A DNA stretch of 64,000 nt from Prorocentrum cordatum (lineage: Eukaryota; Sar; Dinophyceae; Prorocentrales; Prorocentraceae): positions 115,001 to 179,000 of the forward strand of contig CAUYUJ010019371.1 in assembly GCA_963575745.1 (NCBI GenBank), written 5' to 3'. A program made the position numbers and the translations under genes. Shown here in pieces: positions 10,925 to 21,200 of this stretch (within the stretch, counting starts at the first letter, position 1; each line of letters starts with the position of its first letter). A model generated the notes under the pieces. The model was given only the letters and a program-made list of their open reading frames with translations. It made no database searches and had not been told where the DNA came from.

Positions 10925-11066
10925 CGGCACGCCGGGCAAGTGGGCAAGGTGGAGTCGGTGTTCTGCACATGCGGCAAGCGGCGTGCGCGGCGCATGATGC
11001 GTCGGCACTGCAGTCGTACAACCGTCTCGTCGTGGACGAAGGCCTCGAGACAGATGGGGCATTTCC
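10925..11066 (-). other. RING-H2-like domain in the copia-type fragment
   Basis: The frame reads RKCPICLEAFVHDETVVRLQC, then a damaged central part, then NTDSTLPTCPACRGP. The outer Cys pairs (CPIC and CPAC) and spacing fit a C3H2C3 RING finger. The central His/His/Cys set is disrupted here but is largely visible in the second copy (HPHQACHLKLLQNTD at 49.03 kb). Known RING fingers are mostly ubiquitin ligase modules; a function inside a retroelement is inference only. Confidence 0.65.
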
Positions 11067-11973
11067 TATCGCCGCCGTTGAAAACAGCCACTGTGGGAGG
11101 CGCAGCTGGCGCAGCATCCGACACCGACACTGGAGGAGGGTCAATCGGCGTCTCTGCCCAACTCCGTGCGGCTCGGCGCTGCTGGTCTGCCTGCTGTCGT
11201 AGTAGCTCCAGTGCTAGCTGTGCGATGTAGAACGCGTCGAGATGTCGCCGCTGGGTGTAGCCGTGTTGGGCATGCACGCTGTGTTCCGACCGATTGCCAC
11301 CGGACATCCATGTCCCGCGCGGCCGGCAAACCACATGGCCACTCTCCCCGACGGTTCACTCACGCCCACTGGCCTGTCTGTGTCGAACAGGGCCGATCCA
11401 AGAGGGAGAGTCCAGCACTGGCGGTGGCGCGGGCGCGGGCATCGGAAGCGGCGGCCAAGTGGAGCTCGATCCACGTGGCGCGCTGATGCCGAGCGAGGCC
11501 ACCGACGGCATGTGGACCCAGCTCGGCAGCTGCAAGTCGGCAGTTGGCGGCGCGGGAGCTGCGGCCCGCGCGCGGAGGCCGCCCAGCCAGTCGCGCCCCT
11601 GGTCCTGTCCCAGAGGGACTGCACCGCTAACGTGCGCCCACTGGGGTGGCGCAGGCGGCGCTGCTGGAGCCGTCGACGCCGCTGGCGCGGCAAGTGCTGG
11701 CCCCCCGCCGCTGCGGCGTGGGCCAACGTAGTTGCGGGTCCCAGTGGCCGAGCGGAGGCTTGCACGCGGCCCATGAGATTGTGCATCTCCTGTCGTAATC
11801 GTCGCTGCTCGACGTGTCCCTGATCATCCAAGCCGCATGCGCATTCGTCAGGGGCTACTGCTCATCTGGGCTCGGTGGCCCTTGCTGCCCCACGTTTGAC
11901 AGCGGCGCGGATGCTGGTGGCGATGGGGCGCAGTCATCAAATAAGAGAGCGCGCCCCTGGCTACGGCGCCGGG

Positions 11974-12018
11974 GACAGTCGCGTACGAGGTGTTCTTCTG
12001 AGTCGCACTCGGGGCATT
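11974..12018 (-). other. Gag CCHC zinc knuckle
   Basis: CPECDSEEHLVRDC matches the C-x2-C-x4-H-x4-C nucleocapsid knuckle of LTR retrotransposon gag, which binds template RNA. All four ligands are present. The homologous knuckle at 47763-47813 has lost the first and last Cys. Confidence 0.85.
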
Positions 12019-12270
12019 TGAGTCGCACTCCGCCAGGGCCCCATAGGGTTGCCTTGACGGCCCGAACCCACGCCACCGGTCCTGAACCCCCTTCTCCCCC
12101 TACCCCTGCCCTTCCCGAAGTCCTCCAATGTCTCTCGGAGGTCATTTTCGAACAAGTCGGCCAGGAAGGCTCGGTAGCCAATGCCGCGGCCCTTGCCCTT
12201 CCTCTCAATGACCCTCAGTTGAAAGCGGCCCGCCCTCCATCTGTGACACTCTTGCCCTACCGACACGCCT

Positions 12271-13884
12271 CGGGGGTGCGACAGGGAGGAATTAGATTAA
12301 ATAAGAAAGAAAGGTGATGGAGGAGGAGGAGGAAAAAGGGTGCGGAGCGGCCAAGGGCGCGGGCGCCAGCGATCACGCGGGCCGCCGCCCAGGAAGCCAG
12401 GAGGCAGCTGCCGCTTCTTCGCCCCAAACATCCGGCGCCTCGAAAAATCGAGGCTGTTCTTGTTCAGCATGTTCTGCAGCTTGCGGCCTTGGCCGGGCCT
12501 CGAGCAGTCAAAAAACGGGTCGGGATGAGAAACCAGTCCCAGAGGAGTGGTCGAGAGGTCGAGAGGTCGAGAGGTCGAGGCGCCGTCCAGCGCGGGGCGC
12601 TGGACAGGGCGCCTGCCGCCTGAACCAGGGCGCGGGGAGGGGTAGCTGCAGAGGGGAAGATGACGAGGAGGGAGGAGGACGAAGAGGAGCGAGGAAGGAC
12701 GAGGAAGTACGAGGAGGGGCCAAAGAACAAGGAGGGAAAGGACTCGAAAGACGGGGGCGAGAAAGGAGGGCGAGGACGAGCGATAGGAAGGCGGAAGGTG
12801 GGGACATCCGAGAGCGCTCATGGCAGGGCTCACCAGGTCGCGCCACGTCGCGCCCCACGAGCCGCGATGTGCGCTTATCTTCGCGGCAGCGCGCCGCCCG
12901 GTGGAGCCAAGTAGCTCTCCACCCTAAACCGCGACGCGCGAAGCGCGATTGCCTTCGCGTCCCCGCGGGCGACCTACAGGAAACTCATGCGGCGAGAAGT
13001 ACGCCGACTCCTTCGTGTGTCATCGGCGCGCGAGATGCGTCTCCCCCCCCAAAGACCTCCTGCACGCAAGAGGACCCCCTGACAGGCCAAGAAGACCACG
13101 AGAAGAGCCCCAGAGCGGAAGCCCCACAAGGATCACCACCTCCAGAAAAAACATCCCACGAGACCCCATCGCCCATCAGGGTGGCCTAAGGCCCGCGAAC
13201 CGAGCACGATGACGGGATGGACCGAACGCAACAGATCGAATGTTGGGGGGCGTGACTGGGAATGGCCCCAACCGAGAAATCGGCTTCGGTATCCCCTTCC
13301 AACACCGCGCGCCCATCTCTCCCCCTCGATCAGAAGGGAGGCAATTGCTGTCCCTCTCGGGATAGCCACCACGCGCCGATGGACCTCAAACCCCCGTCGC
13401 GGCGCGCAGACGATGCACACTGCAAGAGCACCTCCAAAACTGCGCATGAATCCAGACCAATTTCCAGATCGAACCCAGACACCCGAACGCGCCTAGCGAC
13501 AACCCAAGGCCCCCAAAACGGCCCGGTAGAAACTCGAAGAGAGCTCCGAAAGTCGGACATCTATAAATTCACGGTGGCGTCTGCACAGGAGGCCCCACGA
13601 CGCCAGCACGACGGCCCCAGATATCCGAAAAGCCCGAAAGAACAAATGGGGTCGACGGCAGAGGCGACAGCCTTAAGATTTCAGGTCGTAGGATCGGAGG
13701 AAATCACAAGCGAGAGCCGCAGTTGAACATAACACTAATGTGCGCGGCGCTGAGACAAGGCAAGAGCCATCCTTATACCGAATGGATTCAGGACACGACT
13801 GCCGAAAGGAAATCTTAAGCGAAACGCCAGCACGGCCTCACGGACCCGCCTGGTGGTGCGACAGGGAGATGTTGTTTAGAAGGA
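12271..13884. other. Unique and low-complexity sequence, no gene recognised
   Basis: Contents include a short GGA tract (12317-12345), a 10-bp tandem repeat TCGAGAGGTC at about 12551-12580, and otherwise unique GC-rich sequence. Long frames (up to about 290 codons on the plus strand) are Arg/Gly/Ser-rich and show no domain I know. Confidence 0.4.
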
Positions 13885-14352
13885 TGAGGTGGGAGGAGGA
13901 GGAGGAGGAGGAGGAGGAAAAGGAAAAGGAGGAGGAGGAGGAGAAGGAGCAGGAGGAGGAGGAGGAGGCGGGGAAGGAGGAGGAGGAGGAGGAGGAGGAG
14001 GAGGAGGAGGAGAGAAGAAGGAGAGGAGGAGGATGAGGAGAGGAGGAGGGGGTGGTCAGGGAGGAGGCAGTAGGTGAAGGCATCCCCCCTCCTCCTCCTC
14101 CTCCTCCTCCTCCTCCTCCTCCTCCTCCTCCTCCTCCTCCTCGCAGCAGGGCGCGCCTTCTGCCTCCAGTCCGAGACCTCGGAGCTGTCCGAGGAGGAGC
14201 CGGAGCGGTTCCGCTTCTTCTTTTTCTTCTTCTTTTTCTTTTTCTTGTCGGCGTCCTGGCAGGCAAGCGGCGGCGGGCAGTGGGGCAGGGAGGGAAGGGG
14301 AGAGAATGGAGGGAGGCAGGCAGGGTAGGGGGGGGGCACACACACACACACA
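13885..14352. repeat. (GAG)n and (CTC)n arms facing each other, then CTT and AC tracts
   Basis: GAG-type purine repeats fill 13889-14050. A pure CTC tract follows at about 14085-14142, so the two form complementary arms with a loop of about 35 bases. A CTT/T-rich tract lies at about 14216-14247 and an AC dinucleotide tract at 14338-14352. Open frames across this block are repeat artefacts. Confidence 0.9.
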
Positions 14353-14704
14353 TACTCCAATACCCGTCGGTCGGAAGGAGTGGGTAGAAACATTGAGTAG
14401 GAAGGCTTTGAAAATAGATTGGGCTTCCGCCCGCCCCCTGAAGAGGAGGGAGGGAAAAAAAACACTCGACTCTTGAAGTAGGAAGGCGCCAAAAATAGAT
14501 TGGGACTTGGGCATCCCAAATTACCTACTTTCGACGACCGGCGGGTACCGCTACTCCACGTACCTCTCCTGCGGTGAGTTCTGACAAGAATTTCGAAGAG
14601 AGCGCAGCCGTGGCAACGAGAGCTCGCCAGGACGAGCAGTGGTACCAGCGTCTTTCCCTCCTCTGAGAGGCGAGAGAAAGGAGGGGGAAGGCAATGGCGA
14701 CGAT

Positions 14705-14764
<60 letters not shown>

Positions 14765-15619
14765 TGCTGCGGCGGAAGCGGTGGCGGCGCTCCGCGTCGG
14801 CCCCTGGCATGGCGAAACCGCCCTGCTGCATGCCGTAGGCGCCCCACGGCCACCCGGCCATGGCAGCACCTCGCGGGCTGGGGGTGGGGGTGGCGGAGGG
14901 GCGAAGGGCGTACGAAGCATCGAGTGCCCGAGGTGATCCATATCACCTGGTGAACGAAGGCGGAGGAGTAGGAGGGGGAGGACGAGGAAGAGGAGGAGGA
15001 TGACGAGGAGGAGGAGGAGGAGAAGGAGGAGGAGGAGGGGAAGCCGAAGGCTCCTCCTTGTCCTCCTACACTGGTCGTGGGTTTACACTGGTCCTCCTCC
15101 TCCTCCTCCTCCTCCCGCTCCTCCTTCTTCACACCCACGGTGTCTCCGCTTTGCCCTCGTCCTGCTCAGAGGTTGCGTTTCGAACCTCCCTGCGCTCATC
15201 CGAAGCGAACCGAACCGAGCAGCGGAAGGAGGGTGACGACGACGAGGAGGGGTCGGAAGACGCAGGACGCACGAGTCCGCCAGCCGGCGGCCAGCGCGGG
15301 CGGGCAGGGGCGAAGTCAGACGCGCACGGCCGGTCGGACGGAGCGGTGCTGTTTCCTGTGATGTGGCAGGACGCTCTCCCAGCTCATCGTTGTCACGTTC
15401 GCCGTCTCCATCGTTACCGTCGCCGTGCGCGTCGTCCTCCTCCTGGTGATCGTTCGTCCCCCTCCTCGCCCTCGTCGTCGTCCTCCTACACGCTTGCACG
15501 AGTCTCTGCAACGCTGGCATACGCCAGCGGAGCGACCGAAATCCTCACTTCTGTAGCCCAAAACCTGGATAGCAGGGCGCCAGAAGGGCGTGAAAGGGCC
15601 AGGCGAAGCTCTGTGGCAG
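14353..15619. other. Microsatellite-rich spacer, no gene recognised
   Basis: A GAC tract lies at 14708-14757, GAG repeats at 14954-15046 and CTC repeats at 15090-15120, the last two again facing each other. The phrase TGGGTTTACACTGGTCCTCC near 15070 recurs in complement near 40583. From 15120 to 15620 the sequence is mostly unique, without a recognisable domain. Confidence 0.6.
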
Positions 15620-16085
15620 GGCCTGGAGAGGACTTCCCAAACACCTTCTGGAGAGCTTCCACGCACGCGTATTGGGAAACGCTTGGTAAAGGACCTGCCG
15701 GAACACGCTGCGGGCTCAAACCAGCCGCGCCGGGGAGCCTGGATCGCCGCCGAAACGATCTATGGGCTACCCTCTGGCCCCGGCTTCTAATCTAACAACC
15801 CTCACTTAGCTCCGAGGAGCTATCCAAGAATGCCTGGGAGGCTCGCAAGATCTGGAGAAGGAAGCTTCCAAGGAGCTGTGGAGACGCTTTACGCAGAGGC
15901 TTCAGGCACGCGTATTGGGCACGAGTAGGAAAAAGCTGGCAGGAACACGCTGCGGGCTCAAGCAAACCGCTGCGGGGATGCCTGCCCGGGAACCTTGGAG
16001 AGGAGTTGGCGCAGCCCTGCCGGCTGGCTTCTTCTCTAACAACCCTTTTAGCTCTCAGAAGGAGCTATCTGGGAATTTCCCCCGT
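15620..16085. repeat. ~244-bp tandem duplication
   Basis: Two diverged copies lie in tandem. CACGCGTATTGGG occurs at 15664 and 15908, GGAACACGCTGCGGGCTCAA follows in both, and CTAACAACCCT plus a TAGCTC...GGAGCTAT palindrome closes both. No domain is seen in the frames across it. Confidence 0.75.
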
Positions 16086-16381
16086 TTTCCGTCCCGCTCC
16101 CCCTCCCGTTTCCGTTTCCTCCTCCCCCATTATACCCCCCTCTTCCATCCATTTCCTTCCTATTGTTTCTGCATGCGGTTGGGCATCGGCTTCGAGGCCT
16201 GAAACGCCAAAAGGTGTTCAGGGCTTGACGACTTTTGCTGTCCGTCGGCTCGCGCTGGAGCCTCCACGAACTATCAAGAGTTACGCCGACATCTCTGGAT
16301 TTATTTCATCCGTACGGATGTGCGTCGACCTACCCAGATGTACCTCATGTCTCTGGCTTGATACACGCAAGTCGCTTGCAG
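16086..16381. other. Unique spacer upstream of mosaic copy B
   Basis: A pyrimidine-rich stretch (16085-16160) is followed by unique sequence. No gene is recognised. The mosaic element begins right after the G at 16381. Confidence 0.4.
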
Positions 16382-17211
16382 AATTCGCCGGCCCAACGGG
16401 CCAGAGGCGTGCTAAGATCTCCGGTAACTGGTTAACAATTGTATTGTACTAGTTCGCGCGCGCGGGGCGGCCCCTGGGGGTCCCCCGGCGAAAAGTACCC
16501 CGCCCGCCGCCTGGCAAGGTCCCGCCCGGTTCAACTCAGAGATGGTTTTCCTTCTGGGTGCGGCCTCTCAGGCCGCCCTGAGCGCGCCAAGAGTGCCCCA
16601 AGAGGCCCCCAAGACTGCCCAAGAGGCCCCCGAGACGCCCAAAGAGCGCTCGAAGACGCCGAAGATGACCCCAAGACGGCCCAAAAGGCCCCCAAGACAG
16701 CCCAAGAGGCCTCCAAGACGCCCCAAGAGCCTTCCAAGAGGCCTCCGAAGAGAGCCCCAAGAGGCCAAAATCGTTGATTTTCATTGTTTTTTTCGATGTT
16801 TTTTGTGTTCTGGCTTTTTCGGCTTCCGGACGCTCCAAGACGGCCCAAGAGGCCCCCAAGACCGCTCCAAGACGGCCCACGAGGCTCCCAAGACGGCCCC
16901 GGAACGGCCCAGGAGGGCCCCCAAGACGGCCCAAGTGCCGCCCAAGACGGACCAAGAGGCCCCAAGACGGGCCCAAGAGGGGCTCAAGAGGGGAACCGAG
17001 AACTGAAAAATCGAGCCCTCCGCCCCAGAAGGCGCCCAGGAGGCCCCAAAAAGGCCCCAAGAGGCCCCCAAGAGGCCCCCAAGACGCCCCAAGAGGCGCC
17101 CAAGAGGCCCAAAAGAGGCCCCAAGAGGCCCCAAAACGGCCCCCAAAACTCGGCTAGCCCACAACGGTGCGACAATATGGGCCGGCGGAATGAGCGAAGC
17201 GATTAAATAAT
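16382..17211 (+). mobile_element. Mosaic element copy B (CCAAGA-rich family)
   Basis: This is the near-identical partner of 4813-5642: the same length, no indels, and one base different. Flanks differ immediately outside (C against G on the left; TATT against CTCT on the right), so the match is limited to the element. I see no obvious target-site duplication. The near identity indicates a recent copy event or gene conversion. Confidence 0.8.
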
Positions 17212-17660
17212 CTCTTAGCCCTTCACCCTTAGCGACAGGTTTTGTGTTCAACGGCGCCATTTCCGAACGCACTTCTGGCCAAAGTGGCCAACCCTTTGGC
17301 GTGCGAGCTAACTGCACCACCCCAAACCCCTCCCCCTCCAGCCGCTTTGGGGGGGGAGGGGGTCCCGCCGCCTTGGGATCCCACGGAAGAGGAGGAGGAG
17401 AATACGCAGCATTGAAGGGATCCGTCGCGCAATGAACCAACGGCCACCAGAGAGAGGCACACTCACTGTAGGGCGGGCCAGCGCGGCTGCTCCTCGCGCC
17501 ACTCTCAGTGCCCACCCGAAGGCTCGCGGCGGAGAGGCGCGACAGCGCGGCTGAGCTGAGCAAAGGTGAAAATGAAGCTCAGACCGAGTGGTTCAATATA
17601 TGAAGTGCGACGGCAGGCCATCGCATAAGATTGGGCATCTAGTCGGAGCCAGGCTACCTC
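17212..17660. other. Unique spacer, no gene recognised
   Basis: The minus frame here reads smoothly into the element end (…YLIASLIPPAHI), a peptide also produced by the 3' end of copy F. That is a property of the element, not of a gene. A short GGA tract lies near 17389. Confidence 0.4.
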
Positions 17661-18217
17661 TCAATCAGCAACCCGCAGTCTCCGCTGCCCCGAGATTTCT
17701 TCGTGGCGTTGGAGATCGGCGGGGTGCTTATTATGAATAAACGGGCAAATGTGCGGCATCCCCCTCTTTGAGGGGGGCGGGGGGCAGGGGTCCAACAGGG
17801 GCGACGATCGCCCTGTAGAAATGCCTCCGCACACCATACAGATCACAACTTTAGCTGGGGCGACCGAGAGAAGGTGGCCCCTAGCAGCATTAGGGGGGAC
17901 ACGCTCAGGCGGAGCGCTCGGCGCGCGGGAGCCCCCAGGGGGAGCCACCCGACGAGCCTTCCGCGGCGGGTCAGGCTCGGGAGGAGGAGAGGCGGGCGCC
18001 GCGCCTCAGCAGCAGCGGCGGCGACGGCATCGTCAGCCGCGGTTCGAAATCGGACTCGCCTGTCGCCCTCGCTCGGGAAGGCACTCGAGGCAAGTCGGGC
18101 AGGGCGAATGAGGAAGGGGGGGGGGGGGGGGGGGGCTCGTCCCTCCTGGCTCTGACCGAGCGATCACGTTCAGGGTGCCCTCCTGGCGACCTCAATCGCG
18201 CTCGCGTCGCAGCAACG

Positions 18218-18259
<42 letters not shown>

Positions 18260-21200
18260 CCAGAGGCACGAGCGGAGGCAGACGCTTTCGCAGGGCAGAT
18301 TCGCTTGGCCAGCAGTCGTCGCTGCTGTTCGGACCGAGTGTTTCGCCCACAAGTGAAACACCTCCAGCCTCCAGCAACAGCGTAAAAAATGTGACGGAGA
18401 TTCACAGAACACGCCCCCTCGGCTGACGACGTCGACGACGCCGGTCCGAACGTTTCTGGCCAGGGGGGGGGCAGTCTGTCCTAAGTAGGCTCCGTGGGCC
18501 TTAGCCATCCAGATTAAAGTTTTCTCCACGGCAGCAAATCGCGCTCTCACGGCTTGGACCTGGGGCCCTGGGACCGCTAAATCGCCCCATCGGTTTCCAC
18601 GGGCCTCCAGGGTGCGACCTTGCTGCTGCCCAGGAGTGTAAGCGATTTCTAAGTCGGGGCTCAGGCCCCAAAGATCATCAATCCTCGACCATATCTCAAC
18701 CCATAGATCTGCATTCGGACGCTTCGGTGGACAAAACCAAAGCCTGCCACGAGCTAGCCCTTGCGGTAGTTCGAGGAAGTCCGTCAGCACCTTGATCGGG
18801 AGCAGCGCGACTCTCAACAGCTGCGCTACTGCGAACATGTCCGCTCTCGGGCTAGACTGGATGGGACCAGGCAGAGCTCCGTAGACCACCAAGGACACTC
18901 CATGGTCGGACACTTGTGCAAATCCCCAACCAGCACGACAGGCATCACTCCAAAAGTGGCACTTGCAACATGCACCGTCCGCGCAAGGGAGGCCTGTGAC
19001 ATATGAGCATCCCCCGCAGAGAGAATGCCATTCCATGGGATCATCTCGTGGTGGAACTTGCGGTAGCAGGGCCTTGGAGTACAAACCGCGACACCAAAAC
19101 CATGCTGTCGAACTTGGATAGGGCAGAGCCGCAATGTCAGCATCGTTATATAGAGAATTCCTGCCGTCTGCGGTCGCATTGCACAACCAAGGAATATGAA
19201 AATAATCAGCTACATTGCGCGAACATAAGGTACATGATGGGCCATCAATGTATCCGAGAGAATGGCGACGTACGGGCGGCCACATTCCTCCTGCTACAAT
19301 AGCTCGCAAAGTCCCCGCGTGTTGGAGGGAAGCACATGGGGCCTGTCGGGGTCTTCCTCGGGTCGGGCTCTACGGAGAACAGCCAACACGGGGCCCAACC
19401 AATACCCCGCAAGAGTCTTGGGGCCCAGGTTGGCCGACGCATCACGGTTGGGCCTCTTGGCCCATTCCTCCCAGAGCCTTCTAAACGCAGCAGTACGCGC
19501 AAGCTCCCGAAGGGCAACCGGTGGAAAACTCCTGAGGCCCAAGGCGTCGCCGAGGTCGGTCCGAACGTAGATGGCCGAGGACGCGGCCCACTGCAAGTTC
19601 TTGAAAGCTAGGATCGCGGCCCCTGCGGGCCCGCCCACTCGCCCCCAAGGATGCGCAGCACGAAAGAGCCCTGGCACCGCACGCTGCCACGCCATCTGCA
19701 GGAGGGCGCGCAACTTGGAGCCCCAACAGAGGAGGCCCCATTGGTACATTGGATCCACCCAGGCAGCGATTTGCGGGTCCTGAGCCCCTTCCCCCGTGCA
19801 AGAAAGATGATTTCCAAGCCGACCCAGCCTTGCCTGCTTCGTACCACGAGCCCCTGAGGGCAGCACGCATGGCATTCACCACTAGTGGTGGAGCCCCGTG
19901 AACTCCAACTCCATACATGAGGGCCGACGGCACGGCCGCCTTGGCGAAGCGGCAGGCAAGCTGGCCTGTCTTCTGCACGCGTCTGAGCATGTTCCGCCTC
20001 TTGCGCATCTGGAGAACCCTTCGTCGGAGGCGTCCGAACTTAAGAGCTTTGCCTGAGTAGACCTCGACCCCAGGAACTTCAAGAGAGCCCAGAGCACGAT
20101 ATCGCAGACCACTCAGCACACGACAAACCTTTCTCGCCACTGGAGTATACGTAGCGGCCACCGTCATGTTACGTTTTGTTGGTGCTAGCTCGATCGTGTG
20201 CAAGACATCAACCACCCCCTTCAGGACTGTGCATGACTGTTCCAATACATGTGAGGTTCGTGCAAAGATTTGCATGGTCAGGTCGCCCGCGTACAAATGC
20301 ATCGCTCGATCCACATCAACTGAGGAGCTGATCAGGGCGTCAAGAGGGGTGGGCATGACGAGCGGCAAAATGTACATGGCCATACTACATCCTGGCAATA
20401 CTCCCCGAGAGGCCCAGACGACTTCCGAGAAAGCACCATGCCAGGAAAGCCCCCTAGATGACGCGCACATGTGCATTGCAAAGACCAGTAGGGGCCCAGG
20501 AAATCCATGCAGGAGCCCCGCCTTCAGGATGACCTCCCAGACAACCCAGTCGAAGCAGTTCTCGATGTCCACTATCGCACGCACACATACCACATCATCC
20601 TGCAACATCTTTTTCTGCGGATGAAAATGCTTCTCCACGTAGCAAAACTCTGGCGGCCACATCAGTCGTAGCACGGTTGGCTCCGAGAGCAATGTAGTCG
20701 CGACCAAGCTGATTCGCCCAGGGACGGTAGAGCGAAACCAACAGAGCGATAGGCCTGCGCCCCCTCGTCGGCCTGCGCAACAACACAATGTGCACGTGCA
20801 TGAGACACGTGGGCCAGGCCCCCCATTGCTCACACATGTAGAACATATATCCCAAGACAGCAAGAGCCCGATCTGAAGCAAGGGCCCAATGACGAGGCCT
20901 CCATGAGTCGGCACCCACAGCAGCCCTAACAGGAAATGACTCGGCGCCTCTTCGGAGCCTGGAAGACCCAATAGGAGGCAAGCGAGGCCCTGAGTCCCGA
21001 AGACGACCGAGTTCTTCTTGAAGGGGTGCCAAAGAGGTAGGAGAGGTACCACCGCCCCAGATGCCTTCCCAAAAGTCCCCGCGGCTGTTGGCGACATCGT
21101 CGTCGTAGCTGGACGGCCCCGCGGGGGTGTTGTCTTGACTTAGCCGCCACCCCTTCGGTTTCGTCCACATATGAACTGGCTCAGGACGGCCGCTTAGGCT

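Larger units (their letters stand above)
10375..12270 (-). pseudogene. Truncated copia-type polyprotein: gag, RING-like domain, protease
   Basis: Read on the minus strand from 12266: a basic region (IERKGKGRGIGYRAFLADLF) leads to GSGRQGNPMGP, then, after a one-base frame change near 12035, an intact CCHC knuckle CPECDSEEHLVRDCP. Next come a Gln/Arg segment with MHNLMGRVQA, an Ala/Pro-rich linker, a RING-like domain with CPICLEAF...CPACRGP, and finally a protease-like segment VIVDAAAWTNRWGMRFAQDL. The last resembles the VDxGAWTN site of Ty1/copia proteases, with the catalytic Gly changed to Ala. The same order is found in the 46-52 kb element. Integrase and reverse transcriptase are absent; the copy stops at dispersed repeat P. 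Stops and frameshifts make it non-functional. Confidence 0.7.

Noticed and set aside
12314-13189. 291-codon plus frame
   Set aside because: Arg/Ser/Gly-rich, starts in a GGA tract, no domain and no support from neighbours.
17661-17948. Stand-alone C2H2 zinc-finger gene (VICMVCGG...CPFIHNKHPADLQRH)
   Set aside because: More simply the Cys-rich tail of the neighbouring LINE on the same strand.
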